Position numbers and translations under genes: made by a program. Shown here piece by piece: positions 1 to 9,114 of a stretch of 64,000 bases of DNA (positions within the stretch are counted from its first letter, which is position 1; the number at the start of each line of letters is the position of its first letter). This DNA comes from Candidatus Sphingomonas phytovorans (GTDB taxonomy: Bacteria; Pseudomonadota; Alphaproteobacteria; Sphingomonadales; Sphingomonadaceae), in assembly GCA_029202385.1 (NCBI GenBank), contig CP119314.1:1304501-1368500 (forward strand). Reading direction: 5' to 3'. Below the pieces are notes generated by a model, which saw only the letters and a list, made by a program, of their open reading frames with translations, did no database searches and had not been told where the DNA came from.

Positions 1-29
1 AGGGCTTCGATGCCCCGCGGGCCGGTGGC

Positions 30-48
30 CCCCGGAACACGTCCGGGG
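30..48. terminator. Possible hairpin downstream of sdhE
   Basis: A perfect 7-bp inverted repeat (CCCCGGA at 30-36, TCCGGGG at 42-48, 5-nt loop) lies 18 bp beyond the sdhE stop codon. No T-run follows on either strand, so termination is only a guess. It could also belong to a gene outside the window. Confidence 0.25.
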
Positions 49-66
49 TGACGCATTTGGTTTAAC

Positions 67-333
67 TCAGCGAGAGATCGGCACGTAGGTCAGCACGCGC
101 ATCGCTTCCATGATTGGCCCCTCGTAGCGCGCGGGGCAGGTGTCAGTGCCGATGGCCCAGGCCATGATATCGACATCCTGTTCCTCGAGCAGTTCCTCGA
201 ACAGATCGATCTCCGCATCGTTCCAGCCGGAAGCGGCGGCATCGCAAAAGCCGCCGATCAGCAGATCGGCTTCCTTGGTGCCGCGATGCCAGGCTCGAAA
301 GCTCAGGCGTTTCAGGCGGATTTCACGATCCAT
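67..333 (-). CDS. sdhE: FAD assembly factor SdhE (succinate dehydrogenase assembly factor 2 family)
   Basis: An 88-residue protein that begins MDREIRLKRLSFRAWHRGTKE. The RG-x-x-E signature (here RGTKE, about residues 17-21) is the hallmark of the SdhE/YgfY/SDH5 family, whose members promote covalent flavinylation of the succinate dehydrogenase SdhA subunit in the cytoplasm. The length matches the family. The ATG at 333 was chosen because upstream in-frame codons overlap the divergent recG leader and encode nothing family-like. It is divergent from recG with 73 bp between the starts, so the two promoters must lie in that gap. The sdhE-recG divergent pair is common in alphaproteobacteria. Confidence 0.9.
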   Translation of the reverse strand: MDREIRLKRLSFRAWHRGTKEADLLIGGFCDAAASGWNDAEIDLFEELLEEQDVDIMAWAIGTDTCPARYEGPIMEAMRVLTYVPISR

Positions 334-406
334 GGTTTTCCAACGACAATTGGCCGGCGGGCGCTGGCGGCGCACGTCGGCTGGGGGTAGGAGCATGCAG
401 ATAGTC

Positions 407-2467
407 ATGCGGCCCGATATCCTCAATCCATTGTTCGCCGAGATCACGGCATTGAAAGGCGTCGGCCCCGGACTGGCCAAGCCGCTCGACAAGCTCGGGC
501 TGCACCGCGTGATCGACATGGCGTTCCACCTGCCGACCGGCTGGATCGACCGGGTGCCGCGCGAAGAGCTCGACATGGCGGATGCCGGCCGGACGATCGC
601 GATCACGCTGACGGCGGTCGAGCACCGGTCGGGCAATGGCCGCGGGCCGAGCCGGGTCAGGGCCGTCGATGCCAGGGGCAACCATGTCAGCCTTGTCTAT
701 TTCGGCGGGCATCCGGGCTGGGCGAAGAAACTGCTGCCGACAGGCGAGCCGCGCCGCGTGTCGGGCCGGCTCGAGATGTATGGGCAGGAATTGCAGATGG
801 TCCATCCGGACTATGTACTGCCGCTCGACGAAGCCCCCGATGTGGGCGAGCGCGAGTCGATCTATCCGCTGTCGGAAGGGATCACCTCGCGCCGGATGGG
901 GCAACTCACCGCCCAGGCGGTGGAGCGCTCGCCGGACCTGCCTGAGTGGATCGAGCCGGGACTGCTCGCGAAACATGGCTGGCCATCGTGGCGCGAAGCG
1001 CTGGCGCGAGTGCATGCCGACCCGTCCGACGCCAAGGCGAAGGAGCGGCTTGCCTATGACGAGCTGTTCGCCAACCAGCTCGCGCTGATGCTGGTACGGC
1101 AATCGTCCAGGGCGCGGCGGGGCAGGGCGCTTGCCGGTGACGGGCGGCTGCGCGACGCGCTCGAACTGCCCTACGCGCTGACCGGCGCTCAGGCGCGGAC
1201 AGTGCGGGAGATCGAGGGCGACCTGCAACAGGCCCAGCCGATGCTGCGCCTGCTGCAGGGCGATGTGGGGTCGGGAAAGACCTTGGTCGCGACGATGGCG
1301 CTGCTGATGGCGGTCGAGGCGGGGGCGCAGGGCGCGCTGCTCGCTCCCACCGAAATCCTCGCACGCCAGCATTTCGACACGCTCCGTCGCCAGCTCGGCG
1401 GCCTGCCGGTCGAGATCGCGGTGCTGACCGGACGCGACAAGGGCAGGGTGCGCGAAGCCACCCTGATGGGGCTCGCCTCGGGCGCGATCCATATCCTGAT
1501 CGGCACGCATGCGATCTTCCAGGAGACAGTGACCTACAAGGACCTCGCGCTGGTCGTGGTGGACGAGCAGCACCGCTTCGGCGTGGCCCAGCGCATGATG
1601 CTACAGGCCAAGGCGGAGCGCCCCCCGCATCTGCTGGCGATGACCGCGACGCCGATCCCGCGCACGCTGACTCTCGCCAATTACGGCGAGATGGACGTCA
1701 GCCAGCTCGACGAGATGCCGCCGGGTCGCCAGCCGATCGAGACGCGGGTCATCTCCGAAGATCGCCTGCCCGAGGTGGTCGACGCACTGGCGCGGCATCT
1801 GTCGGACGGCGGCCAGGCCTATTGGGTGTGCCCGCTGGTCGAGGAGAGCGAGAAGAGCGATCTCGCCGCAGCCGAGGATCGGGCGGAGACGTTGCGGGCG
1901 CGCTTCGGCGATCGGGTCGGGCTGGTGCACGGCCGGATGAAGGGACCGGAAAAGGACGCGATGATGGCCGATTTCGCCGGCGACCGAACCGGCGTGCTGG
2001 TCGCGACGACGGTGATCGAGGTCGGTGTCGACGTGCCCAATGCGACGCTGATCGTGATCGAGCATGCCGACCGGTTCGGGCTGGCCCAGCTTCACCAGCT
2101 GCGCGGGAGGGTCGGGCGCGGCAGTGGGCGGTCGATCTGCCTGCTGATCCGCGGCAACCAGCTTGGCGAGACGTCGCGGGCCCGGTTGGCGTTGATGCGA
2201 GAGACCAATGACGGATTCCGTATCGCCGAAGAGGATCTGCGGCTACGCGGGGCGGGCGACTTGCTTGGTACGAAACAGTCGGGCGAAGCGGGGTTCAGGC
2301 TGGCGACGGCCGAGACGCTTGAGGCGCTTCTGCCGGCCGCCGCCGCAGATGCCCGGCTGCTGATCGATCGCGACGGCGGGCTGGAGGGCGCGCGAGGACA
2401 GGCGGCACGAACTGCCCTGTACCTGTTCGAGCGCGACGCGGGGGTGGCGTTGCTCCGCTCGGGCTGA
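407..2467 (+). CDS. recG: ATP-dependent DNA helicase RecG
   Basis: A 686-residue SF2 helicase that remodels stalled replication forks and branch-migrates Holliday junctions. The N-terminal wedge/OB domain contains a helix-hairpin-like LKGVGPGLAKPL near the start. The helicase core shows Walker A GDVGSGKT (about residue 285), the DEQH box (about 385), TATPIPRTL (about 412) and the motif VI region QLRGRVGRG (about 563-571). An in-frame ATG at 395 is also possible: a G-rich stretch lies 7 nt before it, while AGGAG lies 13 nt before the ATG at 407. I prefer 407 because MRPDILNPLF is the usual start of sphingomonad RecG. It is convergent with a PilZ gene only 2 bp beyond its stop. Confidence 0.95.
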   Translation: MRPDILNPLFAEITALKGVGPGLAKPLDKLGLHRVIDMAFHLPTGWIDRVPREELDMADAGRTIAITLTAVEHRSGNGRGPSRVRAVDARGNHVSLVYFGGHPGWAKKLLPTGEPRRVSGRLEMYGQELQMVHPDYVLPLDEAPDVGERESIYPLSEGITSRRMGQLTAQAVERSPDLPEWIEPGLLAKHGWPSWREALARVHADPSDAKAKERLAYDELFANQLALMLVRQSSRARRGRALAGDGRLRDALELPYALTGAQARTVREIEGDLQQAQPMLRLLQGDVGSGKTLVATMALLMAVEAGAQGALLAPTEILARQHFDTLRRQLGGLPVEIAVLTGRDKGRVREATLMGLASGAIHILIGTHAIFQETVTYKDLALVVVDEQHRFGVAQRMMLQAKAERPPHLLAMTATPIPRTLTLANYGEMDVSQLDEMPPGRQPIETRVISEDRLPEVVDALARHLSDGGQAYWVCPLVEESEKSDLAAAEDRAETLRARFGDRVGLVHGRMKGPEKDAMMADFAGDRTGVLVATTVIEVGVDVPNATLIVIEHADRFGLAQLHQLRGRVGRGSGRSICLLIRGNQLGETSRARLALMRETNDGFRIAEEDLRLRGAGDLLGTKQSGEAGFRLATAETLEALLPAAAADARLLIDRDGGLEGARGQAARTALYLFERDAGVALLRSG

Positions 2468-2469
2468 TC

Positions 2470-2799
2470 TCAGCGCGTTGCCTCCGTCTCGCTGACCAGC
2501 ATCGCGAGCAGCTCGCCATATTGTTCGGGGCCGATCGGCTGGTCGAATTCACACCCGATCCGTCCACCCAGCGACCAGCGCAGCCTGGCGCGGCAGGTAC
2601 CGATCAGGGGCAGCATGACCTCGAGCCATTCGCCGGGGACAAGGGGGGCGTCGCATCGTGCCATCAGCCCGTTGGCGGACAGGTCGACGATCACCAGCGA
2701 CAATGCCCGCCCGTCCGGCCCGGTGGCGCGGGTACGGTGGAAGACGGGAATGCGCTCATCGACGCGCTTCTCCTGGAAGGGATGGCTTTCCAGACCCAT
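2470..2799 (-). CDS. PilZ domain protein (c-di-GMP effector candidate)
   Basis: A 109-residue protein that is essentially one PilZ domain. It carries the R-x-x-x-R motif (R12, R16) and the D-x-S-x-x-G motif (DLSANG, about residues 39-44), the two elements that bind cyclic di-GMP in this family. GGRIGCEFD follows in the last strands. There is no output domain, so it probably acts by protein contact. It shares the DLSANGLMARCD-like core with a second PilZ gene at 4096-4416, which suggests paralogy. The upstream gap (2800-2864) contains GC-poor TTAA-type sequence that may be its promoter. Its target process is unknown. Confidence 0.85.
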   Translation of the reverse strand: MGLESHPFQEKRVDERIPVFHRTRATGPDGRALSLVIVDLSANGLMARCDAPLVPGEWLEVMLPLIGTCRARLRWSLGGRIGCEFDQPIGPEQYGELLAMLVSETEATR

Positions 2800-2864
2800 G
2801 GCTTACCCTTGGTACGCCGGGGAATGCTCGGTCGCGTACCTGCGTGACTTTGGTCCTAACGCGT

Positions 2865-4037
2865 TTAACGCCGGGTTTGCCGCGACTTAAGGGATTCCAC
2901 GGTGCCGAAGGCGACGACGGTATTGAAGCCGGGCCATTCCCGGCGACGCTCCGGCATGAGGTCGTTCGGAGCGTGCCATGGTGCTTTGCCGAACTGAGCC
3001 ATGTCGTCGATCCGCCCAAGCAGAGTGAAACGGTCGAAGACGAAGGGGACGCCCTCGGCACCAAGCAGCGAATTGGCGTCGGCCAGATGAAAATGGAGAT
3101 GCGGCCCGGTGGTATCGCCGGTGAAGCCGAGCCTGCCGATGACCTGCCCCTGCCGGACCCGCTCTCCCAATCGTACCCGCGCATTGCCGGGTCTCAGATG
3201 TTCGTAGAAGGCGACCTGCCCGTTCCCGAGGCGAAGCGCGATATAATTGCCCGCTCCTTCCCCCAGGGGATGAGCGGGGTTTTGCGAGATTCGCGCGCTC
3301 TCAGCGACATCGTCGCGCAGGCCCACGATCTCGCCATCCGCTACGGCGAGCACGTCGTCACCATAGCCGAAGGCGTCGCCAGGCCGGTCGGCGTCACCGA
3401 CGGTGGTACGGCCCTGCAGGTCGAGCTTGATGAAATCGATCGCATAGCGGCCGGGAAGGCGTGCCCGCCCGTCGATGGTGTAGAAGACCCGTCGATGGCC
3501 GCGTTGCCACGACGGATCATGGACCGCTGCCCAGGGTCCGCCCGCCAGCGGCGGCCCAAGGGTGACGGGCGGGGTGGTTCTGATTCCCTGCCAGGGAGCT
3601 TCGGCTCGGAAGAGCCGATCATCCCCGGCCACCTTATAGTCGATGATAGGACGAAACGACCGAGGGACGTTGCCGGGTTGCAGGTCGGTTTCCACGAACA
3701 GGACCGAGCGATATCCCGGTGCCATGGCTCCGCCCGGGCCGGAAACCCTCGTCAGCCGCCGGTCAAGCGCTTCGCCAGCGAAGTCGGCGACGATCTTGTC
3801 CGCGGGGTCGACGATCCTGACTCGTTTCACCGTCAGCGGCGAATCGCTGAAGTTGGTGAGGTGAATCTCGTAGGTCAGTTGAGCCCTGCCGATTATTTTT
3901 ACCGGCGTCGGCGCCTGCGGAACCGTGATGTCGAAAGACTGTCTGAGGATGGAGGCGGGTCGTTCTTCCTGCGCCTGTCCAACAGTGGAAAGGAGCGCCA
4001 GGCCCGGCAGGAGCAGCCAGTGGATCGGTCGTATCAT
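2865..4037 (-). CDS. Exported M23/LytM-domain protein with altered first zinc-ligand motif
   Basis: A 390-residue protein starting MIRPIHWLLLPGLALLSTVG, a clear Sec signal peptide, so it should be periplasmic. The C-terminal half is an M23 (LytM) fold: GDTTGPHLHFHLADA carries the H-x-H zinc motif. The first motif, normally H-x-x-x-D, reads R-Y-A-I-D, so one zinc ligand is an Arg. The N-terminal half looks like an immunoglobulin-like beta domain (LTNFSDSPLTVKRVRIVDP). It may be an unusual endopeptidase or an inactive LytM regulator. A TTG at 4046 is an alternative start; ATG 4037 places the signal peptide correctly. It lies 59 bp downstream of the second PilZ gene and may be cotranscribed. Confidence 0.75.
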   Translation of the reverse strand: MIRPIHWLLLPGLALLSTVGQAQEERPASILRQSFDITVPQAPTPVKIIGRAQLTYEIHLTNFSDSPLTVKRVRIVDPADKIVADFAGEALDRRLTRVSGPGGAMAPGYRSVLFVETDLQPGNVPRSFRPIIDYKVAGDDRLFRAEAPWQGIRTTPPVTLGPPLAGGPWAAVHDPSWQRGHRRVFYTIDGRARLPGRYAIDFIKLDLQGRTTVGDADRPGDAFGYGDDVLAVADGEIVGLRDDVAESARISQNPAHPLGEGAGNYIALRLGNGQVAFYEHLRPGNARVRLGERVRQGQVIGRLGFTGDTTGPHLHFHLADANSLLGAEGVPFVFDRFTLLGRIDDMAQFGKAPWHAPNDLMPERRREWPGFNTVVAFGTVESLKSRQTRR

Positions 4038-4095
4038 CCCGGCCAAGCTCGCACGCTACGCTACCGCGTTCAACGATTCCCGCTCTGCCGCCGCG

Positions 4096-4416
4096 TCAGC
4101 GCCCGCGCAGCAACACCGCGAGCAGATCGTAATAATCGGCCAGTTCGATCGCCTGGTCGAGCTCGCATCCGATCCGGCCGCCGAGGAGCCAGCGGATCTC
4201 GGCGGTGATCACGCCCACGATCGGCAGCGTGACCGTCAGGCGGTCACCCACCTTATAGGGCACGTCACATCGCGCCATGAGGCCAAGCGCCGAGATGTTG
4301 ACGATGAGGAGGTTAACCGGGCGCGCGTCGGGACCGAAGGCGCGCGTACGGAAATGCACCTCGTCGCGCGGCGTGCCACGTTCGTCGACTGGTCTTGCAC
4401 TCCCGAATGCTGCCAT
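4096..4416 (-). CDS. PilZ domain protein (c-di-GMP effector candidate)
   Basis: A 106-residue single PilZ domain. R13 and R17 form the R-x-x-x-R motif, NISALGLMARCD supplies the N-x-S-x-x-G motif, and GGRIGCELD matches the equivalent region of the neighbouring PilZ protein at 2470-2799. This indicates a paralogous pair separated by one gene. A strong ribosome binding site (GAGGGAG) precedes the ATG at 4416. Upstream, at about 4477-4495, there is a locally AT-rich GTTTAACGAATCC segment that may be promoter or regulator DNA. No output domain is present, so the partner is unknown. Confidence 0.85.
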   Translation of the reverse strand: MAAFGSARPVDERGTPRDEVHFRTRAFGPDARPVNLLIVNISALGLMARCDVPYKVGDRLTVTLPIVGVITAEIRWLLGGRIGCELDQAIELADYYDLLAVLLRGR

Positions 4417-4504
4417 GGCTCACTCCCTCGGAGAGCCAAGGCTACAGCGCAGGAGTGAATCCGGTCGAAACGAAATTGTTTAACGAATCCTTGCGCTGCC
4501 TCCA

Positions 4505-4518
4505 AAGCACTTGTGCTT
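4505..4518 (-). terminator. Possible short terminator after tyrS
   Basis: A small inverted repeat, AAGCA at 4505-4509 and TGCTT at 4514-4518, lies 35 bp beyond the tyrS stop and reads into TTTGG on the minus strand. A second inverted repeat (AGGGTTT at 4521-4527, AAACCCT at 4548-4554) overlaps the tyrS stop codon. Both are weak. Confidence 0.25.
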
Positions 4519-4552
4519 CAAGGGTTTATGGCAGGAGTGTTACGTACAAACC

Positions 4553-5782
4553 CTAGCCCGCGACAAGAATCCCATGATGCTTCTTGCCGGCGGCGATCCG
4601 CACCGGCTCTCCGCCGACGTGGACGACCAGCGCTTCGTCCGTCACCTTCTCGACACCAACGCGCGCGCCGCCGCCCTTGATCAGGCGCCTCGCCTCGCCC
4701 TTGGAGGCGCACAGGCCAAGCGAGACCAGCGCATCGACGATTCCGATCTCGCCGCCCGCGACCGTGTAGGTCGGCAGAGAATCCCCGGCGGCACCTTCCT
4801 CGAAAGTACGGCGCGCGGTCTCCGCTGCCTCGGCGGCAGCCGCTTCGCCACGGCACATCGCCGTCGCCGCATCGGCCAGGATCTTCTTGGCCTCGTTGAT
4901 CTCGGCGCCCTGCAACGTTTCCAGCCGCGCAATCTCGTCGAGCGGCAGATCAGTGAACAGCCGCAGGAAGCGGCCGACGTCGCGATCGTCCGTGTTCCTC
5001 CAGAACTGCCAGTAATCATAATGGGGCAACTGGTCTTCATGGAGCCAGACCGCGCCCGACATGGTCTTGCCCATCTTGCCGCCATCCGCCGTGGTAATCA
5101 GCGGGGTGGTGATGCCGTACACCTCGGTCGAATCGACCCGGCGCGACAGCTCGATGCCGTTGACGATATTGCCCCATTGATCCGATCCGCCCATCTGAAG
5201 GCGGCAGCCGGCACGGCGCGACAGCTCCAGGAAATCATAGGCTTGCAGGATCATGTAGTTGAATTCGAGGAAGCTCAGCGACTGTTCGCGATCGAGCCGC
5301 AGCTTGACCGAGTCGAAGCTCAGCATCCGGTTGACCGAGAAATGCTGGCCGATGTCACGCAGGAACGGGATATATTCGAGCTTGTCCAGCCAGTCGGCAT
5401 TGTCGAGCATCACTGCGTCGGAGGGACCGTCTCCGAAGGTCAGGAACCGTTCGAAGATACGGCGGATCGACGCGACATTGCTCGAAATGCCATCCTCGCT
5501 GAGCAGCTTGCGTGCTTCGTCCTTGAAGCTCGGATCGCCGATCTTGCCGGTGCCGCCGCCCATCAGCACGATCGGCTTGTGCCCGGCCTGCTGAAGGCGG
5601 CGGAGCAGCATGATCTGGACCAGGCTGCCGACGTGCAACGACGGCGCCGTCGGATCGAAACCGATATAGCCGGGCACGACCTGCTTGTTCGCAAGCGCAT
5701 CGAGGCCGGCGGCATCGGTGAGCTGGTGGATATAGCCGCGCGTCGAAAGCAGGCGGAGGAGATCGGAGGTGTGCTCGGTCAT
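4553..5782 (-). CDS. tyrS: Tyrosyl-tRNA synthetase
   Basis: A 409-residue class I aminoacyl-tRNA synthetase that charges tRNA-Tyr. The HIGH-type motif is HVGS at residues 50-53, preceded by [11 protein letters not shown], a hallmark of bacterial TyrS. The KMSKS-type loop is GKMGKT at about residues 237-241. The C-terminal part (about 345-405) holds an S4 RNA-binding domain ([17 protein letters not shown]). The length and ATG start match the family. It is transcribed in the same direction as nlpD, whose stop lies 72 bp upstream of this start, so partial readthrough is possible. Confidence 0.97.
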   Translation of the reverse strand: MTEHTSDLLRLLSTRGYIHQLTDAAGLDALANKQVVPGYIGFDPTAPSLHVGSLVQIMLLRRLQQAGHKPIVLMGGGTGKIGDPSFKDEARKLLSEDGISSNVASIRRIFERFLTFGDGPSDAVMLDNADWLDKLEYIPFLRDIGQHFSVNRMLSFDSVKLRLDREQSLSFLEFNYMILQAYDFLELSRRAGCRLQMGGSDQWGNIVNGIELSRRVDSTEVYGITTPLITTADGGKMGKTMSGAVWLHEDQLPHYDYWQFWRNTDDRDVGRFLRLFTDLPLDEIARLETLQGAEINEAKKILADAATAMCRGEAAAAEAAETARRTFEEGAAGDSLPTYTVAGGEIGIVDALVSLGLCASKGEARRLIKGGGARVGVEKVTDEALVVHVGGEPVRIAAGKKHHGILVAG

Positions 5783-5854
5783 GATGCGGCGGCGCTTAGC
5801 ATCGGCGCGCGCGCGTCGCTAGTTGCCCGTCACAAGCCCTTCCCCCTGACAAGG

Positions 5855-6931
5855 CTAACGCCGCGGCAGCTCCCCAAGCGGATCGACAGGCGTGCGCCCC
5901 TTGCGCATCTCGAAATGCAACTCGGGCCTGTCCGCGAGACCCGTGTCGCCTGACGTGGCGATCGTCTGGCCCTTTCTGACCGACTGGCCGCGCTGGACGA
6001 GCAACTGGCTGGCGTGACCATAGACGGTCGTCCAGCCGTCGCCATGCTTCAGGATTACCAGCCCGCCGAGATTGGCCACCTCGTTTCCGGCATAGGCGAC
6101 CACGCCATCCGCGGCGGCGAGGATCGGCGTGCCCAGCGGCGCCGCGATCTTGATGCCGTTATAGCGTTCGCCGCTCGCGCCCGGGCCGAACCGCGCGACC
6201 ACGGTACCGCGCAGCGGCCAGGCAAAGGCGCCGTGCAGCCGCGCCGGCTCGGCGAGCGCGGCTGAGGAGGGAAGGACACGCCCCGGAGAACTGGTGGGCC
6301 GGGCCGGGCGCTGGTTGCTGGCGAGGGCCGGCTCTCCGCCGGTGACGATATCGTCGACATCGAGGCGGAAGGCAGCGGCGCGTTCCGACACTGTCTGCGG
6401 GCCGCCGGGAATCAGCACGCGCATGCCGACCCGCAGCGTATAGGGCTGGCTCAGGTCGTTGGCGGTCACGATCCGCGACCAGTCGACGCCATAGGCGCGC
6501 GCGATGGCGATGCCCGTCTCGCCGGCACGGACGAGGTGATAACGGCCAGCCGGAATGGCGAGTCGCTGGCCCGCGCGGATCATGAACGGCGCCGACAGGC
6601 CGTTGGCGCGCGCAATCGCCTCGGAACCCGAACCCGTCTTGTCGGCGATGCCGCGCAGCGTTTCGCCGGACTGGACTATATAGGTGCTGGCACCGATCGT
6701 CTGTGCGTTGGCCGTGACCGGGCGGGCCTGCCACGCGGACGGAGCGGTAGGGGGGCTGCGTACGTCGTTGTCGACGCTCTGGCGTTCATAGCTCTGGCGC
6801 TCATAGGGGATCGCCGGAGCCGGCGCGTAGGGCGGATCGGCCGATTGCATCTGCGGGATGCAACCGCACAACAGCGCGAGCGGAAGCGCCGACAGAGCGT
6901 AGCGCGCGCGTCTCTCGATATGTCCCCCCAT
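5855..6931 (-). CDS. nlpD: NlpD-like LysM/LytM lipoprotein (amidase activator)
   Basis: A 358-residue envelope protein. The lipobox L-C-G-C places the lipidated Cys at residue 24. Two LysM peptidoglycan-binding domains follow (about 83-128 and 131-176), then a proline/serine-rich linker and a LytM domain (about 235-355). The zinc motifs are degenerate: N258-G-I-K261 replaces H-x-x-x-D, and E-L-H339 replaces H-L-H. This is the state of NlpD/EnvC-type factors that activate cell-separation amidases rather than cut peptidoglycan themselves. It follows surE by 11 bp in a serS-surE-nlpD operon, matching the surE-nlpD linkage of other Proteobacteria. Confidence 0.85.
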   Translation of the reverse strand: MGGHIERRARYALSALPLALLCGCIPQMQSADPPYAPAPAIPYERQSYERQSVDNDVRSPPTAPSAWQARPVTANAQTIGASTYIVQSGETLRGIADKTGSGSEAIARANGLSAPFMIRAGQRLAIPAGRYHLVRAGETGIAIARAYGVDWSRIVTANDLSQPYTLRVGMRVLIPGGPQTVSERAAAFRLDVDDIVTGGEPALASNQRPARPTSSPGRVLPSSAALAEPARLHGAFAWPLRGTVVARFGPGASGERYNGIKIAAPLGTPILAAADGVVAYAGNEVANLGGLVILKHGDGWTTVYGHASQLLVQRGQSVRKGQTIATSGDTGLADRPELHFEMRKGRTPVDPLGELPRR

Positions 6932-6942
6932 GCCGCCCCCCT

Positions 6943-7707
6943 TTAGCTATAGGCGGCGTTAAGCATAGCCAGAGATTCACCATGTGTCAGGTCGAGATGA
7001 AGGGGCGTGACGGCGACATAGCCGTCGGCGATCGCTTCCAGGTCAGTCGAATGCGCCGGGGTCTCGATCGTCGGTCCAAGCGCGAACCAGTGATATTCGT
7101 AACCGCGCGGATCGCGATTGCTGACAATCTGTAGCCGGCCATAGTCGCGCAGGCCCTGGTTGGCGACGCGGATACCCTTTACCGAATCGGCGGGCCCGGC
7201 GGGGAAATTGACGTTGACCAATGTGCGCGGCGCGAGCGGGGCGTCGATCAGCGGGCGCAGCACGCGCTCCCCCCACGCAGTGGCCGCCTCGAACGGCACC
7301 GTGTCGCCCATGCCCTCGCGCGAATAGACCTGGCTCAGCGCGATCGAGCGGACCCCGGCCAGGGCCCCCTCCATCGCGGCCGAGACCGTGCCTGAATAAG
7401 TGACGTCCTCCGCCAGGTTCGCCCCGCGATTGACGCCCGACAGGATCAGGTCAGGCGGCGAATCCTTCATGATCCGGGCCAGCGCCATCATCACCGCGTC
7501 GGTCGGGGTCCCAGCGACCGCGAAACGCCGGTCGGAGAAGCGCCGCACGCGAATCGGTCGGGTCAGGGTCAGCGAATGGCCGGCGCCTGACTGTTCCTCG
7601 GCCGGGGCGACGATCCAGATATCGTCGGAAAAGGCCGACGCGATCTCCTCGAGGACCTTGAGACCCGGGGCATGATAGCCGTCGTCATTGGTCAGCAGGA
7701 TACGCAT
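6943..7707 (-). CDS. surE: 5'/3'-nucleotidase SurE
   Basis: A 254-residue metal-dependent nucleoside monophosphate phosphatase (stationary-phase survival protein). The N-terminus [11 protein letters not shown] holds the metal-binding Asp pair, AEEQSGAGHSLTL holds the conserved Ser, and ILSGVNRGANLAEDVTYSGTVSAAMEG is the family core around the metal-binding Asn (only fragments of which are needed to recognise it). Its ATG overlaps the serS stop by one base, so the two are probably translationally coupled, and nlpD follows after 11 bp. The family also hydrolyses short polyphosphate in some species, which is of interest given the ppk and ppx genes elsewhere in this window. Confidence 0.96.
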   Translation of the reverse strand: MRILLTNDDGYHAPGLKVLEEIASAFSDDIWIVAPAEEQSGAGHSLTLTRPIRVRRFSDRRFAVAGTPTDAVMMALARIMKDSPPDLILSGVNRGANLAEDVTYSGTVSAAMEGALAGVRSIALSQVYSREGMGDTVPFEAATAWGERVLRPLIDAPLAPRTLVNVNFPAGPADSVKGIRVANQGLRDYGRLQIVSNRDPRGYEYHWFALGPTIETPAHSTDLEAIADGYVAVTPLHLDLTHGESLAMLNAAYS

Positions 7708-8984
7708 CAGGCCGGCTCAAGCCGGTTGAGGCCCCGCAGATAGGGTTGCAGCGCGTCGGGAATGGCGACCGACCCGTCCTCCTGCTGGTAATTCTCCAGC
7801 ACGGCGACGAGCGTGCGACCGACCGCGAGGCCCGAGCCGTTGAGAGTGTGGACGAAGCGCGTGTTCTTCTCGCCCTCCGGCCGGTAGCGCGCGTTCATGC
7901 GCCGCGCCTGGAAATCGGTGCAGGTCGAGCAGCTGGAGATTTCCCGGTAACGGCCCTGGCCCGGCAACCATACTTCGAGATCATAGGTGCGCGCCGCGGT
8001 GAAACCCATGTCCCCGGTGCACAGCTTCATTCGACGGAACGGCAGGCCAAGCGCGGTGAGGATACCCTCGGCGCATGTCGTCATGCGCTCATGCTCCGTC
8101 TCGGAGGTCTCGGGCGTGACGATCGAGACCATCTCGACTTTTTCGAACTGGTGCTGGCGGATGAAACCGCGCGTGTCACGGCCAGCGGCGCCAGCCTCGG
8201 ATCGGAAACAGGCAGTCAGGGCAGCGAAGCGAAGCGGCAATTCGTCCTCGCTCAGGATCTTCTCGCGCACGATGTTGGTCAGCGAGACCTCGGCGGTTGG
8301 AATGAGCCAGCGGCCATCGGTGGTGCGGAACATGTCCTCGGCCGCCTTGGGAAGCTGGCCGGTGCCGAACACGATCTCGTCCTTGACCAGCAGCGGCGGG
8401 ACGACCTGCTCATAGCCATGGTCGTTGCACAGATTGTCGAGCATGAACTGGCCGAGCGCGCGGTGGAGCCGTGCCGCGGCGCCCCGAACCAGGGTGAAGC
8501 GCGCGCCGGCCAGCACCACGCCGGTTTCGAAGTCCAGTCCGAGCGCCGGGCCGATCGAATCGTGTTCCTTCGGCGCGAAGGCGAAACTGCCGGGCGTGCC
8601 GCGCTCGGCGATCAGGACATTGTCCTCCTCGTCAGCGCCATCCGGCACATCGGCGAGCGGCAGGTTGGGAAGGATCGCCAGCCTGCCGTTCAGTTCCTCG
8701 CCCAGCGCCTTCTCCTCGGCTTCGATCGCGGGCAGTCGCTCCTTGAGCCCGGCAACCTCGGCCATCAGCGTGGCGGCGGTCGTCTCGTCCTTCGACGCCT
8801 TGGCTGCGCCGATCGCCTTCGACGCCTCGTTGCGGCGGGCCTGGCCGGCCTGCGCTTCAGTGATCAGCGCGCGACGGCGCTCGTCGAGGGCGACCAGGGT
8901 ATCGGCCACGGGTGTTAGCCCCCGGCGCGCGAGGGCGGCGTCGAAGGCGGCGGGATTTTCGCGGATCAAGCGGATATCATGCAT
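7707..8984 (-). CDS. serS: Seryl-tRNA synthetase
   Basis: A 425-residue class II aminoacyl-tRNA synthetase that charges tRNA-Ser (and tRNA-Sec where present). The N-terminal coiled-coil arm spans about residues 25-105 (Ala/Glu/Lys-rich). Motif 2 is [20 protein letters not shown], followed by FEKVEM, and motif 3 includes [30 protein letters not shown] is the standard start. It is the first gene of the serS-surE-nlpD operon. The 130-bp gap upstream to the next gene contains a GC hairpin (9072-9089). Confidence 0.97.
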   Translation of the reverse strand: MHDIRLIRENPAAFDAALARRGLTPVADTLVALDERRRALITEAQAGQARRNEASKAIGAAKASKDETTAATLMAEVAGLKERLPAIEAEEKALGEELNGRLAILPNLPLADVPDGADEEDNVLIAERGTPGSFAFAPKEHDSIGPALGLDFETGVVLAGARFTLVRGAAARLHRALGQFMLDNLCNDHGYEQVVPPLLVKDEIVFGTGQLPKAAEDMFRTTDGRWLIPTAEVSLTNIVREKILSEDELPLRFAALTACFRSEAGAAGRDTRGFIRQHQFEKVEMVSIVTPETSETEHERMTTCAEGILTALGLPFRRMKLCTGDMGFTAARTYDLEVWLPGQGRYREISSCSTCTDFQARRMNARYRPEGEKNTRFVHTLNGSGLAVGRTLVAVLENYQQEDGSVAIPDALQPYLRGLNRLEPA

Positions 8985-9071
8985 GGCGGCAGGCTATGGC
9001 GGCGGCTCAGCCCCCGCGCAAGCCGTGGCGTTGTCCCGGGCGGTCTCAAAGCGGAACCTTGCGATTCGAGT

Positions 9072-9089
9072 CGGCGACAAAGGTCGCCG
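9072..9089. terminator. Hairpin between the Ser/Gly-rich protein gene and serS
   Basis: A perfect 7-bp stem (CGGCGAC at 9072-9078, GTCGCCG at 9083-9089) with AAAG loop lies 26 bp after the stop of the gene at 9115-10095. There is no T-run, so the terminator role is tentative. Confidence 0.3.
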
Positions 9090-9114
9090 GAGCCGAACCG
9101 GGAAGCGTCGGGGG

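Noticed and set aside
2658..4208. Plus-strand 516-codon frame across the M23 gene
   Set aside because: Antisense to a gene with signal peptide and LytM motifs; Arg/Pro-rich composition is typical of GC shadow frames.
5855..6931. NlpD as an active peptidoglycan endopeptidase
   Set aside because: Zinc-binding residues are replaced in both motifs, which matches amidase activators rather than active M23 enzymes.
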